The notes under the pieces were generated by a model. That model was given only the letters and a program-made list of their open reading frames with translations, made no database searches and had not been told where the DNA came from. Shown one piece after another: positions 33,964 through 43,204 of a stretch of 64,000 nt of DNA; within the stretch, counting starts at the first letter, position 1; each line of letters opens with the position of its first letter. This stretch comes from Hymenobacter caeli (lineage in GTDB: Bacteria; Bacteroidota; Bacteroidia; Cytophagales; Hymenobacteraceae), in the NCBI RefSeq assembly GCF_013294115.1, contig NZ_JABSNP010000003.1:341179-405178 (forward strand). The letters run 5' to 3'. Position numbers and translations under genes: made by a program.

Positions 33964-34719
33964 ATGCAATCCGCTAAGCCCGATTCGTTAGAACACTTTG
34001 TTGAGCGGCACCGCGCCGATTTCGACGCCCACGAGCCGCGCCCCGAGCTGTGGGCTGCCCTGGCGCAGGAGTTGGCCGCGCCCCGCGCCGCCGGCCCCGA
34101 AGCCGCGCCAGCGGCCCCGCCCGCCCCGGCGCTGCCCGCCGCCGCCCGGGCCCCGTGGCTGCACCGCTACGGCGTGGCCGCCGCGCTGGCGCTGCTGGTA
34201 ACGGCCGCCGGGGCCAGCGAGGCCTGGAAGTCGGGGCACGCGCCGGCCGGGGCCGAGCCGGGCATCGCCGCCGAGCCGGTGCTGCGCGTGCCCGCCGCTG
34301 GCTCCGACGCGGCCCTGTACCTGGGCGGCGACCCGCAACCGCTGGCTGCTGCCGACCGCAACGACCTTACCGAGAGCCGCCTGGCCACGGCCGTGCGCGG
34401 CATGGAAACCTACTACGTGGCCCAGCTCAGCGAGCGCAAAACCGAGCTGCGCCAGCTGGCCGATTCGGCCGCTGGCAGCCCCACGGCCGAGTGGCGGCAC
34501 GAGCTGGCCGGCCTCGACTCGAGCTACCAGTCGCTGAAAGCCGAGCTGCCCCGCCACCCGCAGCCCGACGTGGTGCTGAGCGCCATGAACCGCAACCTGC
34601 AAATCCGCCTCGACCTGCTCGACCGCCAGTTGCAGTCGCGCACCATGGCCCAGGGCCGGCCGGCCGGCTCCGCCGGGGGCCTCGTGCTGGCCGACAGCCG
34701 CTACCACCGCCTGCCGTAG
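33964..34719 (+). CDS. Probable anti-sigma-like single-pass membrane protein
   Basis: This 251-residue protein has an N-terminal acidic cytoplasmic part (LEHFVERHRADFDAHEPRPE), an Ala/Pro linker and one membrane helix near residues 70-85 (YGVAAALALLVTAAGA). The outer part is helical (ATAVRGMETYYVAQLSERKT, AMNRNLQIRLDLLDRQLQSR). This layout and the position right after an ECF sigma gene fit an anti-sigma factor of the Bacteroidota type, but no canonical zinc-finger motif (HxxxCxxC) is present. It overlaps the next gene by TAGTG. Confidence 0.75.
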   Translation: MQSAKPDSLEHFVERHRADFDAHEPRPELWAALAQELAAPRAAGPEAAPAAPPAPALPAAARAPWLHRYGVAAALALLVTAAGASEAWKSGHAPAGAEPGIAAEPVLRVPAAGSDAALYLGGDPQPLAAADRNDLTESRLATAVRGMETYYVAQLSERKTELRQLADSAAGSPTAEWRHELAGLDSSYQSLKAELPRHPQPDVVLSAMNRNLQIRLDLLDRQLQSRTMAQGRPAGSAGGLVLADSRYHRLP

Positions 34720-35939
34720 TGGGGCCCCGCACCACTCGACGGGGCGCGGGCTGGGCGGCGCTGGCCCTGCTGGCCGCGGGGCTGCTGGGCCCCGGCGGGC
34801 CCGCCCAGGCCCGGCGCGGGCCGGGGGCCCCGGCCGGCCAGACCGGCGCGGGCCAGCAGGGCCCGGCGGCCCCGGCGGGCCCCGAGCAGCTGGCCGGGCC
34901 GGCCGATGCCGCCGCTACGCCCCCCGTGGAGCTGCGCCGCCACCTGAGCCGGCGCTATCGGGTGCCGGCCGGCGGCCGCCCCTTTGCGCTGGAGGCCCGC
35001 TACGGCCGGGTGCAAATCAACACCTGGGGCAAGGCTGAAATTAAGGTGGAAGCCGAGCTGGTGGCCCGCTCCGAAACCGACGCCGGGGCCCGCCAGGTGC
35101 TGGACGCGCTGGGCGTGCAGTGGCTCGACTACGACGCCCGCACCGGCGGCGTGCTGGTGGCCTCGCAGTTCGGGCCGATGCTGCGCGGCCGCAGCGGGTG
35201 CAGCGGCCGGCGCTACGAAATCAATTACACGGTGTGGCTGCCCGCCGCCACGGCCCTGCGGGTGGCCAACGGCTTCGGCACCGTGACGGTGGCCGACGAC
35301 CTGACGGGCCCCACCGACCTGGCCGTGGACTACGGCGACCTGCGCACGGCCCGCCTCGGGAGGGGCCGCAACGCGGTGCGCGTGGCCAACGGCAACTGCA
35401 CCATTCCGTTCGCGGGCCGCGCCAGCATCGACGCCAGCTACGCGCACCTGCGCCTCGACGCCGGCCAGACCGTGGACCTGCGCACCAACTACGCCGACGT
35501 GGAGGTGGGCACCGTGGAAAACCTGGTGGTGCACAGCAAGTACGGCGACGTGGCCCTGGGCACGGTGCGCTCGCTGCGGGGCTCGTCGGGCTTTTCGCGG
35601 GTGAGCGTGGAGAAGATAGGGGAGGAGCTGGACATGGCCCTGCGCTACTGCCCCGATTTCGAGGTGCGCGGCACGGGCCCCAACTTTCGCCAGATTACCC
35701 TCGACGGCGGCTACAGCACCATCCGCCTGGGCTTCGCCGCCACCCCGGCCTTCCGCTTCGACGTGCGCACCGAGCAGGGCCAGCTGCTGGTGGACCCCGC
35801 CCTGGTGCGGGTGCTTTCGGAAGCCCATCAAGCGCAGTCGAGCGACGTGTCGGGCGTGTTCGGGCGGGCCCAGCCGGCGCGGGGCGCGGGCAACGTCAGC
35901 ATCAAGGTGCGCTACGGCACGGTGCGCTTCAGCCGGTAG
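34719..35939 (+). CDS. Exported DUF4097-like beta-helix protein
   Basis: This 406-residue protein starts at a GTG that overlaps the previous stop. It has a signal-like N-terminus (RRGAGWAALALLAAGLLGPG), a disordered linker, and a long series of short beta repeats with regular Tyr-Gly-Asp turns (VDYGDLRTARLGRG, LRTNYADVEVGTVENL, VVHSKYGDVALGTVRSL). These are typical of DUF4097/putative-adhesin beta-solenoids encoded beside ECF sigma operons. The role is unknown; it may be a surface sensor or an envelope-stress target. Confidence 0.8.
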   Translation: MGPRTTRRGAGWAALALLAAGLLGPGGPAQARRGPGAPAGQTGAGQQGPAAPAGPEQLAGPADAAATPPVELRRHLSRRYRVPAGGRPFALEARYGRVQINTWGKAEIKVEAELVARSETDAGARQVLDALGVQWLDYDARTGGVLVASQFGPMLRGRSGCSGRRYEINYTVWLPAATALRVANGFGTVTVADDLTGPTDLAVDYGDLRTARLGRGRNAVRVANGNCTIPFAGRASIDASYAHLRLDAGQTVDLRTNYADVEVGTVENLVVHSKYGDVALGTVRSLRGSSGFSRVSVEKIGEELDMALRYCPDFEVRGTGPNFRQITLDGGYSTIRLGFAATPAFRFDVRTEQGQLLVDPALVRVLSEAHQAQSSDVSGVFGRAQPARGAGNVSIKVRYGTVRFSR

Positions 35940-35977
35940 GCGAAGGGGATGCAGAAGCGGTTTTCAAACTAAAAGAA

Positions 35978-36072
35978 CGTCGTGCTGAGCGCAGCCGAAG
36001 CATCTCTCCCGCAGCAGTAATCGGTTTGATTGGTTATGCAGTAGAGACGCTTCGGCTGCGCTCAGCACGACG
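35978..36072. repeat. Dispersed inverted repeat, family A (REPIN-like), copy 2
   Basis: The arms CGTCGTGCTGAGCGCAGCCG...AAGCATCTCT (35978-36007) and their inverse (36041-36072) flank a 33-bp centre. The centre shares GCAGTAATC with the reverse complement of the copy 1 centre, so this copy is in opposite orientation to 661-751. Compensating arm changes (GTCGT/ACGAC against GTCAT/ATGAC) keep the stem paired, which suggests selection for the hairpin. Confidence 0.85.
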
Positions 36073-36145
36073 GTTCCCTATAGTCCAAGTAGTCGCTGGG
36101 GCCCCGCAGGCCCGGAGCACGGCCGCCGCAAAGCGGGCCCCGCCC

Positions 36146-36153
36146 TACCTTCG
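36146..36153 (+). promoter_or_regulatory. Candidate degenerate -7 element (TACCTTCG)
   Basis: TACCTTCG lies 27 bp before the oxidoreductase ATG. The identical octamer also precedes the genes at 45315 and 60452. Confidence 0.3.
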
Positions 36154-36180
36154 GCCGCCCACTCACCCGGCTTGTTTCTC

Positions 36181-37164
36181 ATGCGCACCTTCAACTGGGC
36201 CATCCTGGGCCCGGGCCACATCGCCCGCAAATTTGCCGCCGACCTGGCGCACGTGCCCGGGGCCCGGCTGCACGCCGTGGCCTCGCGCCGCCGGGCCACG
36301 GCCGAGGCCTTCGCCGCCGAGTTCGGGGCTCCCCACGCCGTGGGCAGCTACGCAGAATTGCTGGCGGTGCCCGGCATCGACGCCGTGTACATCGCCACGC
36401 CGCACTCCGAGCATCACGCCCACACCTTGCTGTGCCTGCGCGGCGGCCTGCCCGTGCTGTGCGAAAAAGCGTTTGCCCAGAACACTAGCCAGGCGCAGGA
36501 AATGGTGCGCGTGGCCCAAGAGCAGGGCGTTTTCCTGATGGAAGCGTTTTGGACGCGCTTCTTCCCGGCCATCGCCCAGGCCCTGGAGCTGGTGCAGGCG
36601 GGCACCATCGGCGAGGTGAAGCACCTGGTGGCCGACTTTGGCTTCGCGGCCACTTTTGAGCCCGAAGGGCGGCTGTTCAGCCCCGCGCTGGCCGGCGGCT
36701 CCCTGCTGGATGTTGGCGTGTATCCGCTCTTCATCAGCCAGCTGTTCCTGGGGAGGCCGGCGGCTGTGCGGGCCGTAGCCACGCCCACCGGCACCGGCGT
36801 AGACGCGAACTGCGCGATGGCGCTGGCCTACGCCAGCGGGGCCACGGCTACGCTGTTTTCCACCATCGCCGCCCCCACCGACAACCGCTGCGTGCTGTAC
36901 GGCACCAAGGGCCAGCTGCAGCTCCTGGGGCGCTTCCACGCGCCCACCGGCGTACGGGTGCAGCTGCTGGGCGAGGAAGAAGCGCGGGAATACCCCGCGC
37001 CCACGGCGGGCGGCGGCTACCACTACGAGGCGGCGCACGTGCAGCAGTGCCTGGCCCAGGGCCTGCGCGAGAGCCCGCTGCTGCCGCTGGCCTTCAGCCT
37101 GGAGCTGATGGAGCGGCTGGACGCGGTGCGGCGCGAAATCGGGCTGCGCTACCCGGGCGAGTGA
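36181..37164 (+). CDS. Gfo/Idh/MocA family oxidoreductase
   Basis: This 327-residue NAD(P)-dependent sugar or polyol dehydrogenase-type enzyme has the N-terminal Rossmann motif ILGPGHIARKFAADL, the EKxxA motif (CEKAFAQN, K96) and the catalytic-domain pattern GGSLLDVGVYPLFISQLFLG with conserved Asp and Tyr. It resembles trans-1,2-dihydrobenzene-1,2-diol dehydrogenase-like members. The substrate is unknown. ATG at 36181 was preferred to a TTG three codons upstream. Confidence 0.92.
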   Translation: MRTFNWAILGPGHIARKFAADLAHVPGARLHAVASRRRATAEAFAAEFGAPHAVGSYAELLAVPGIDAVYIATPHSEHHAHTLLCLRGGLPVLCEKAFAQNTSQAQEMVRVAQEQGVFLMEAFWTRFFPAIAQALELVQAGTIGEVKHLVADFGFAATFEPEGRLFSPALAGGSLLDVGVYPLFISQLFLGRPAAVRAVATPTGTGVDANCAMALAYASGATATLFSTIAAPTDNRCVLYGTKGQLQLLGRFHAPTGVRVQLLGEEEAREYPAPTAGGGYHYEAAHVQQCLAQGLRESPLLPLAFSLELMERLDAVRREIGLRYPGE

Positions 37165-37204
37165 GCCGCCGGGGCCCCTGGTGTTGGCCGGCAAAGCCCC
37201 CGGA

Positions 37205-37744
37205 ATGCCGTTACTTTACCGGGTGTCCCGCTTCCTCCTTCCGCTGCTCGGGCTGCTGGCCGGCCCCGCCCTGGCGCAGTCCGGGCCGCGCCCTTCCGCC
37301 GCCGCCGTGTCCGCCGCCCCGTCTTCTTCGCTGAAAACATACGCCCTGCGCCTGCGCCCCGGCGACGACCTGCGCCAGGGCCTCCTGGCCTTTGTGCAAG
37401 CCCAGCACCTGCGGGCGGGGGCCCTGCTCACGTGCGTGGGCAGCCTCACGGTGGCCACGCTGCGGCTGGCCAACCAGGAGGGCCCCACCGAGTACCGCGG
37501 CCACTTCGAGATTGTGTCGCTCGTGGGCACGCTTTCCACCAACGGCTCACACCTGCATTTGTCGGTGGCCGACAGCACGGGCCGCACCCTGGGCGGCCAC
37601 CTGCTCGACGGCTGCCGCGTCTACACCACCGCCGAAATCGTGCTGGCCGAACTGCCGGCGCTGGAGTTCCGGCGCGAAACCGACCCCACCTTCGGCTACC
37701 ATGAATTGGTAGTGAGCCCCGCGCTGGGCCATGCAAAAAAATAA
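37205..37744 (+). CDS. Secreted PPC/DUF296-domain protein
   Basis: This protein is about 179 residues. A signal peptide (LLPLLGLLAGPALAQ) is followed by a single PPC (DUF296) domain: YALRLRPGDDLRQGLLAFVQ, GALLTCVGSLTVATLRLANQ, then HLHLSVADSTGRTLGGHL and GCRVYTTAEIVL. Three conserved histidines could bind metal. The domain is known from plant AT-hook proteins and from bacterial proteins of unknown role. A signal peptide means this one acts outside the cytoplasm, so DNA binding is unlikely. ATG at 37205 gives the cleanest signal peptide. Confidence 0.85.
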   Translation: MPLLYRVSRFLLPLLGLLAGPALAQSGPRPSAAAVSAAPSSSLKTYALRLRPGDDLRQGLLAFVQAQHLRAGALLTCVGSLTVATLRLANQEGPTEYRGHFEIVSLVGTLSTNGSHLHLSVADSTGRTLGGHLLDGCRVYTTAEIVLAELPALEFRRETDPTFGYHELVVSPALGHAKK

Positions 37745-37881
37745 TACTGGCGGATGGATAATTAATGAGCAAATCGGGGCGCAGATGCGCTACCAGTGCT
37801 TATTATTGTGGCAGTGCCCGCCGGCCCGGCCGGGGACGCACAGCCCTTTCCGGTCCTGTTATACTTCTTCTACCGATTGTT

Positions 37882-40800
37882 ATGTTACGCACTATTTGCG
37901 GGGCCGGCTTGGCCCTGCTGGTGCTGGCCCCGCGGCTAGGCGCGGGCCAGCAAGCCCCCTCGTGGCCTGCCCAAGGGCAGCTGGTGAAGGAAGGAGTGGC
38001 CCTGCACGACAAGGAAGACTACGCCGGGGCCATTGCCAAGTATCGGGCCGTGACGCCCGGCGACACCACCTACGCCCTGGCCCAGAGCGAGCTAGCCCTG
38101 TCGCTGGAGGCCGCCGGGCAGCACGCCGAGGCTGCCGAAGCCGCCCGCCACGCCCTGGCCATCAACCCCTTTGAGGGCATTACCTACGCAACGCTGGCCG
38201 ATGCCCAGGAAGAGCTGAAGCAGCCCGAGGCCGCCTTGGCTACTTACCAGCAAGGCCTGCACTTGTTCCCCTACAGCCAGACCCTGTACTACAACCAGGG
38301 CCTGACGCAGCTGCGCCAGGGCCAGACGGCTGCCGCCCTGGCCAGCCTCCAGCACAGCCTGGAGCTGAAGCCCTTACACGCCAACTCGCACCGGCTGCTG
38401 GCCTTGCTGGCCGCCGAGCAGGGCCACACGTCCCACGCACTCCTCAGCTCGCTGCTGTGCCTGGCCACCGGCGATGCCAGCCCGGCCGCTCACAGCGTGC
38501 TGGTGCAGGCCGAGCGGCTGGCGCAGGGCGTGCCGGTGGTGCTCGACAACGAGCGCACGGCCCCGGTGTCGCCCAACGAAGCGTTTGCCGAGCTGGACCA
38601 ATTGCTGGAAAGCAAAGTGGCTTTGCAAAAAGAATACGTGTCGAAAGTGAAGTTTGCGGCGGCCGTGGTGAAGCAGACCCAACTGCTGGTGGAAAAATTT
38701 CCGGTAGACGGGCCGGCCACCGATTTTTGGGTGCGGGCCTACGCGCCAGTGGTGGCCGTGCTGCGCCGCAACGACAACTTGGTGCCCTTTACCTACCTCA
38801 TCCTGCAATCAGCCGACGACAAAAGCGCGGCCCAGTGGCTTAAAAGCAACAAAGGCAAAGTCGATGCGCTGGTGCGCGAACTGGTGCCCGCCCTGCTCAC
38901 CTTGCGCGAGCAGCAGCAGGTGGTGGGCGGTGCGCCCGGCCAGCGCGTGGCCGGCTGGTTCAGCGACGGCGAGCTGGACGGCCTGGGCCCGGGCCGCCGG
39001 GAACAAGGCAAGTTCGTGGGCTCCGGCGCGTGGATTGGGGTGAGCAGCGCGGGCGCGGTAACGGAGCGCGGGCAGTACAACGCGGCTGGCCAGGTCACGG
39101 GCCCGTGGCAAGTGCTGCGGCCCGACGGCACCCCGCAAGAAACCTTGTCCTTTGACAAGGGCGTGCGCGAAGGCCCCACCAAGGAGTTTTACCCCGGCGG
39201 CCAGCCCTCGCTGGAAATCACCTACCACCTGGGCAAGGCCGAGGGCCCCGCCACCCGCTACAACGAGTGCGGGGCCCGCACCAGCACGCGCACCCTGAAA
39301 GCCGGCAACCTGGAGGGCCCTTACGCCACGTATTACGCCAACGGCCAAGTGCACTTGCGCGCCGTGGCCCACGCCGACGAAACCGACGGTTTGGAAGAAG
39401 GCTTTTACCCCGACGGCACCCCCGAGTACAGCATCGTGCTGGCGGCGGGCAAAAAACAGGGCCCCTACGCCACGTACTACCCCAACAAGGCCCCCGAAAA
39501 GAAAGGCACCTACGACCAGGGCACCCTCCACGGGCCCTACGCCGAATATTTTGCCGCCGGTACCCTGCGCGAGGATGGCCGCTTCGAGCACGGCAAGCGC
39601 GCCGGCACCTGGCACGAATACTTCCCCGGCGGCAAGCCGAGCGTGGAAAAAAGCTACGACGAGGCCGGGGAGCTGCACGGCCTCTACCGCGACTACGACG
39701 AGCAGGGCCACCTATACGCCGACACCGAGTACGCCCACGGCCGCACTGCCCGGTTGCGCTACTACGACCGGGCCGGTAAAACCGCGCTCGACCAGCCCGT
39801 GAAAAAAGGCCGCGTGCCGGTGCACGCCATCGACGCCGACGGCCGGCCGCTGGCCACGGGCACCTTCAACGACGGACAATTTGCCGGCGAATGGAAGTGG
39901 TTTTACCCCGACGGCCAGGTACGCGAAATCAGCCACTACGACGACAAGGGAGTAAAAGCCGGCGTGTCGGAGGTCTTCTTTCGCGACGGGCAGGTGCAGC
40001 AGCGGCTGCACTACGGGGCCGATGGTAGCCTCGACGGCTACTTTGAGCGATTCCTGGCCGACGGCCAGTTGGCCCAGGCCGGCTACTACCAAGCCGGCGA
40101 GCGCCAGGGGCCCTGGAAAGACTATTATCCCACCGGCCAGCTCAGCGAAGAGTACGAGCTGCACAAGGGCCTGCAAAACGGGCTGGCCCGCAGCTACGCG
40201 CCCGGTGGCAAGCTCACCCAAGAGCGCACGTATGCCTACGACCAGCTGCGCCGCATCGCCACCTACGACTCGACGGGGCGGGTGCTGACGCAGGTCGACC
40301 TCACGCCCGCCAGCAAGGAGTACGTGCTGCACTACCCCGGGGGCCAGCCGCTGTACCGAACCGCCCTCTCGTGCTATGACAGCTACGGCCCGGTCACGTG
40401 GCTGCGGCCCGACGGCAGCGTATCGGTCAGCGGCAGCTTGCTCAACGACCGCCGCTACGGGCCCTACCAAACGTTTTTTGCCACCGGCAAGCCCAACCAG
40501 GTGTTGGAATACCAGGGCGGCCAGGTGAACGGCGATTGGCAGGCCTTTTACCCCAGCGGGCAGCTGCGCGCCAAAGGCCGCTACGCCAACGGCCAGCAAG
40601 AAGGCGAGTGGATTTTTTATTTTGACAACGGCCAGGTGGAAACGGTACAGCAGTACGTTGCCGACGAGCTGCACGGCCCGAGCCGTCGCTACAACCCCGC
40701 CGGCGAGCTGTTGGCCGAGAAGCGCTACGAGCACGGCGCGCTCGTGAGCTTCCGCGGGCCCGGGGCCCCCGAAGCGCCCTGGCAGTCCCTAGCCAACCTG

Positions 40801-41175
40801 AGCGGCCCCGTGCAAACCGCCTTCGCCAACGGCCGCCCCGCCACCGCCGAAACCTACGCCCACGGCGAGCCCACCGGCCCGGCCACGCTCTACTACGCCG
40901 CGGGTGGGGTGTTTCGGCGCGGGGCGTACCAGCACGGTGCGCGCGTGGGCCTGCTGGAAAGCTTCTACCCCAACGGCAAGCTCATGGAGCAGGAACATTA
41001 CCTGCACGGCGAACTGCACGGCCGCTGCCGCTATTACCGCCCCGACGGCACCCTGGAACGCGAAGAAACCTACCTCAGCGGCGAGCGCAGCGGCCCCGCC
41101 ACCGCCTACAACGCCGCCGGTAAGCCCTTGCACACCGACGTGTACTGGAACCAGATGGTGTACGGGAAGAAATAA
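37882..41175 (+). CDS. Giant exported TPR and YwqK/MORN-repeat protein
   Basis: This protein is about 1,097 residues. It has a signal peptide (RTICGAGLALLVLAPRLGAG), then TPR repeats at roughly residues 30-180 (ALHDKEDYAGAIAKYRAV, ALATYQQGLHLFPYSQTLYY), a linker, and a very long array of about 23-residue MORN_2/YwqK repeats from about residue 300 to the end. The repeats carry the pattern G-P-x-x-x-Y-Y-x-N/D-G-x (EGPYATYYANGQ, QGPYATYYPNKA, GEWIFYFDNGQ). YwqK is named as an antitoxin in Bacillus, but long exported versions are probably structural or binding proteins. Two DUF3857 genes follow in the same direction. Confidence 0.9.
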   Translation: MLRTICGAGLALLVLAPRLGAGQQAPSWPAQGQLVKEGVALHDKEDYAGAIAKYRAVTPGDTTYALAQSELALSLEAAGQHAEAAEAARHALAINPFEGITYATLADAQEELKQPEAALATYQQGLHLFPYSQTLYYNQGLTQLRQGQTAAALASLQHSLELKPLHANSHRLLALLAAEQGHTSHALLSSLLCLATGDASPAAHSVLVQAERLAQGVPVVLDNERTAPVSPNEAFAELDQLLESKVALQKEYVSKVKFAAAVVKQTQLLVEKFPVDGPATDFWVRAYAPVVAVLRRNDNLVPFTYLILQSADDKSAAQWLKSNKGKVDALVRELVPALLTLREQQQVVGGAPGQRVAGWFSDGELDGLGPGRREQGKFVGSGAWIGVSSAGAVTERGQYNAAGQVTGPWQVLRPDGTPQETLSFDKGVREGPTKEFYPGGQPSLEITYHLGKAEGPATRYNECGARTSTRTLKAGNLEGPYATYYANGQVHLRAVAHADETDGLEEGFYPDGTPEYSIVLAAGKKQGPYATYYPNKAPEKKGTYDQGTLHGPYAEYFAAGTLREDGRFEHGKRAGTWHEYFPGGKPSVEKSYDEAGELHGLYRDYDEQGHLYADTEYAHGRTARLRYYDRAGKTALDQPVKKGRVPVHAIDADGRPLATGTFNDGQFAGEWKWFYPDGQVREISHYDDKGVKAGVSEVFFRDGQVQQRLHYGADGSLDGYFERFLADGQLAQAGYYQAGERQGPWKDYYPTGQLSEEYELHKGLQNGLARSYAPGGKLTQERTYAYDQLRRIATYDSTGRVLTQVDLTPASKEYVLHYPGGQPLYRTALSCYDSYGPVTWLRPDGSVSVSGSLLNDRRYGPYQTFFATGKPNQVLEYQGGQVNGDWQAFYPSGQLRAKGRYANGQQEGEWIFYFDNGQVETVQQYVADELHGPSRRYNPAGELLAEKRYEHGALVSFRGPGAPEAPWQSLANLSGPVQTAFANGRPATAETYAHGEPTGPATLYYAAGGVFRRGAYQHGARVGLLESFYPNGKLMEQEHYLHGELHGRCRYYRPDGTLEREETYLSGERSGPATAYNAAGKPLHTDVYWNQMVYGKK

Positions 41176-41227
41176 CGAAGCCGGACAATCTTATCCTATT
41201 AACCTATTGATTATTAATTGAATCATT

Positions 41228-43165
41228 ATGCTGCGTCGATTATTCCTGCTGCCGGCCTTGCTACTGGCGGTGGCGGCCCGCGCCCAGGCCCCCAGCCCGC
41301 TGCTGGCCGCCATGCAGCAGCAATACCCGGGCGAAAAAGCCGTGTACCTGGAGCTGCGGCAGGACCTGACCGTGGAAATCCGCAACGATTCGGTGCAGGT
41401 GCTGGCCCGCCACCACGCCGACATGCTGCACCTCGGCGAACAGTCGGCCATGTACGCCAACGACCGGGTGTCCAGTTCCCACTTCAGCCGCTTGCAGAAG
41501 CTGGGGGCCCGCACGCTGGTGCCGGCCGGCGACAAGTTCAAAACCGTGAAGGTGACGGACTTCAAGGACAAGTTTGAGATGCAGAACGGGGTGTTTTTCG
41601 ACGATACCCGGTCCACGTCGTTTTCGTTTCCGGCCGTCGGGCCCGGGGCCCGCACTGTCACCGACTACACCGTGCGCCACGTGGATGCCCGCTTCGTGCT
41701 GCCGTTCTACGTGGCTTCCTACGTGCCCGTGCGCCACGCCGAGCTGACCATTACGGCCCCCAGAGGCGTGCGCATCGGCTACAAAACCTTCCACGCCGAG
41801 AACACGCCCATCAAGTACACGCAGGAGGAAAAGGGCAACCAGGTTGTGTACCGCTGGACGGCCGACAACCTGCCTAGCCCGCCCCGCGACGAGGACGCGC
41901 CCGAGGCGAGCTACTACCTGCCGCACATCGTGTTTTTCGTGGAGGAAGCACCCGTGGGCGGGCAGGCCCGGCAACTGCTCTCGGGCGTGCCCCAGCTGTA
42001 CACGATGTACGCCGACTTCGTGCGTCGCATCGACCGGCACCCGAGCCCGGCCTTGCAGCACCGCGTCGACTCGCTGGTGTCCGGGGCCCCCAGCGAAGAA
42101 GAAAAAGTGCGCCGCATTTACTACTGGGTGCAGGACAACGTGCGCTACATCGCCTTCGAGCAGGGCCTGCGCGGCTTCATTCCGCACGACGCCGGCCTGG
42201 TGTGCGCCCGCCGCTACGGCGACTGCAAGGACATGGCCAACCTCACCAACGAGATGCTGCACCTGGCCGGCGTGCAACACGCCTACCTGACCTGGGTGGG
42301 CACCCGCGACCTGCCCTACAAGTACGCCGAGCTGGCCACGCCCGGCGTCGACAACCACATGATTGCCACCTACGAGCCCACGCCGGGCCACTACGTGTTC
42401 CTCGACGCCACGAGCAAGCACACGCCCTACGGCATGCCCTCGGCCATGATTCAGGGCAAGGAAGGGTTGCTGGCGCTGGACGCCAAAACCAGCCGCGTGG
42501 TCGACATCCCGGCGATGGACAAGGCCCGCAGCGGTGCCGACGACACGTCGGTACTGACGCTGGACGGCACCGCCCTGCGCGGTACCGGCCAGCTCCGCCT
42601 GGCCGGCTATTCCAAGGTGCGGCAGAGCTACGGCCTCGACGGCCTGGACGGCACCGACGAAACCAAGTACGTTAAAAGCCTGCTCGAGCGCGGCAACAAC
42701 AAGTTTTTCGTGGACAAGTACACCATTGCCAACCTCGACGCCCGCGACCGGCCCCTGAGCATCAGCTACGACTACCGCCTGCAGGATTACGTGCAGCGGG
42801 TGGACGACGAGGTATACGTCAACCTCAGCCTGGAGCGGCCCTACGCCACCGACCGCATCGACTCGACTACCCGCAAGCTGCCGCGCTACAACGAGTTTGC
42901 CCACACCGACCACACCCGCACCGAGCTGGTAGTGCCCGCCGGCTACGAGGTGAGCTACCTGCCCCCCAGCGCCCAGGCCCAGGGCGACGCGCTGGGCTTT
43001 AAGGTGAGCTACGAGCGCAAAGGCGACAAGATTATCCAAGACCGGGAGCTGTACGTGAACTACCTGCTACTCCAGCCCCAGCAATTTGGCCGCTGGAACG
43101 CCGTGGTGAACAAGCTTGGCACCGCGTACCGCGAAGTGGTGATTTTAAAGAAGAAAAAAGGCTAA
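41228..43165 (+). CDS. DUF3857/transglutaminase-like exported protein
   Basis: This 645-residue protein has a signal peptide (LRRLFLLPALLLAVAARAQ), an N-terminal DUF3857 beta domain and a central transglutaminase-like cysteine peptidase domain with an intact triad: C333 (RRYGDCKDMANL), H377 (DNHMIATYE) and D393 (YVFLDATSK). The C-terminal domain is beta-rich. Such proteins act in the periplasm or outside on unknown peptide or amide bonds. The next gene encodes a relative of the same architecture with the site lost. Confidence 0.9.
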   Translation: MLRRLFLLPALLLAVAARAQAPSPLLAAMQQQYPGEKAVYLELRQDLTVEIRNDSVQVLARHHADMLHLGEQSAMYANDRVSSSHFSRLQKLGARTLVPAGDKFKTVKVTDFKDKFEMQNGVFFDDTRSTSFSFPAVGPGARTVTDYTVRHVDARFVLPFYVASYVPVRHAELTITAPRGVRIGYKTFHAENTPIKYTQEEKGNQVVYRWTADNLPSPPRDEDAPEASYYLPHIVFFVEEAPVGGQARQLLSGVPQLYTMYADFVRRIDRHPSPALQHRVDSLVSGAPSEEEKVRRIYYWVQDNVRYIAFEQGLRGFIPHDAGLVCARRYGDCKDMANLTNEMLHLAGVQHAYLTWVGTRDLPYKYAELATPGVDNHMIATYEPTPGHYVFLDATSKHTPYGMPSAMIQGKEGLLALDAKTSRVVDIPAMDKARSGADDTSVLTLDGTALRGTGQLRLAGYSKVRQSYGLDGLDGTDETKYVKSLLERGNNKFFVDKYTIANLDARDRPLSISYDYRLQDYVQRVDDEVYVNLSLERPYATDRIDSTTRKLPRYNEFAHTDHTRTELVVPAGYEVSYLPPSAQAQGDALGFKVSYERKGDKIIQDRELYVNYLLLQPQQFGRWNAVVNKLGTAYREVVILKKKKG

Positions 43166-43182
43166 TGTTCTATTCAATAAAC

Positions 43183-43197
43183 ATTTGATTATCAAAT
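43183..43197. promoter_or_regulatory. Perfect palindrome upstream of the second DUF3857 gene
   Basis: ATTTGATTATCAAAT is a 15-bp palindrome with a single central T, seven bases before the ATG at 43205. It could be an operator or a chance feature of an AT-rich gap. Confidence 0.3.
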
Positions 43198-43204
43198 AGT
43201 AATT

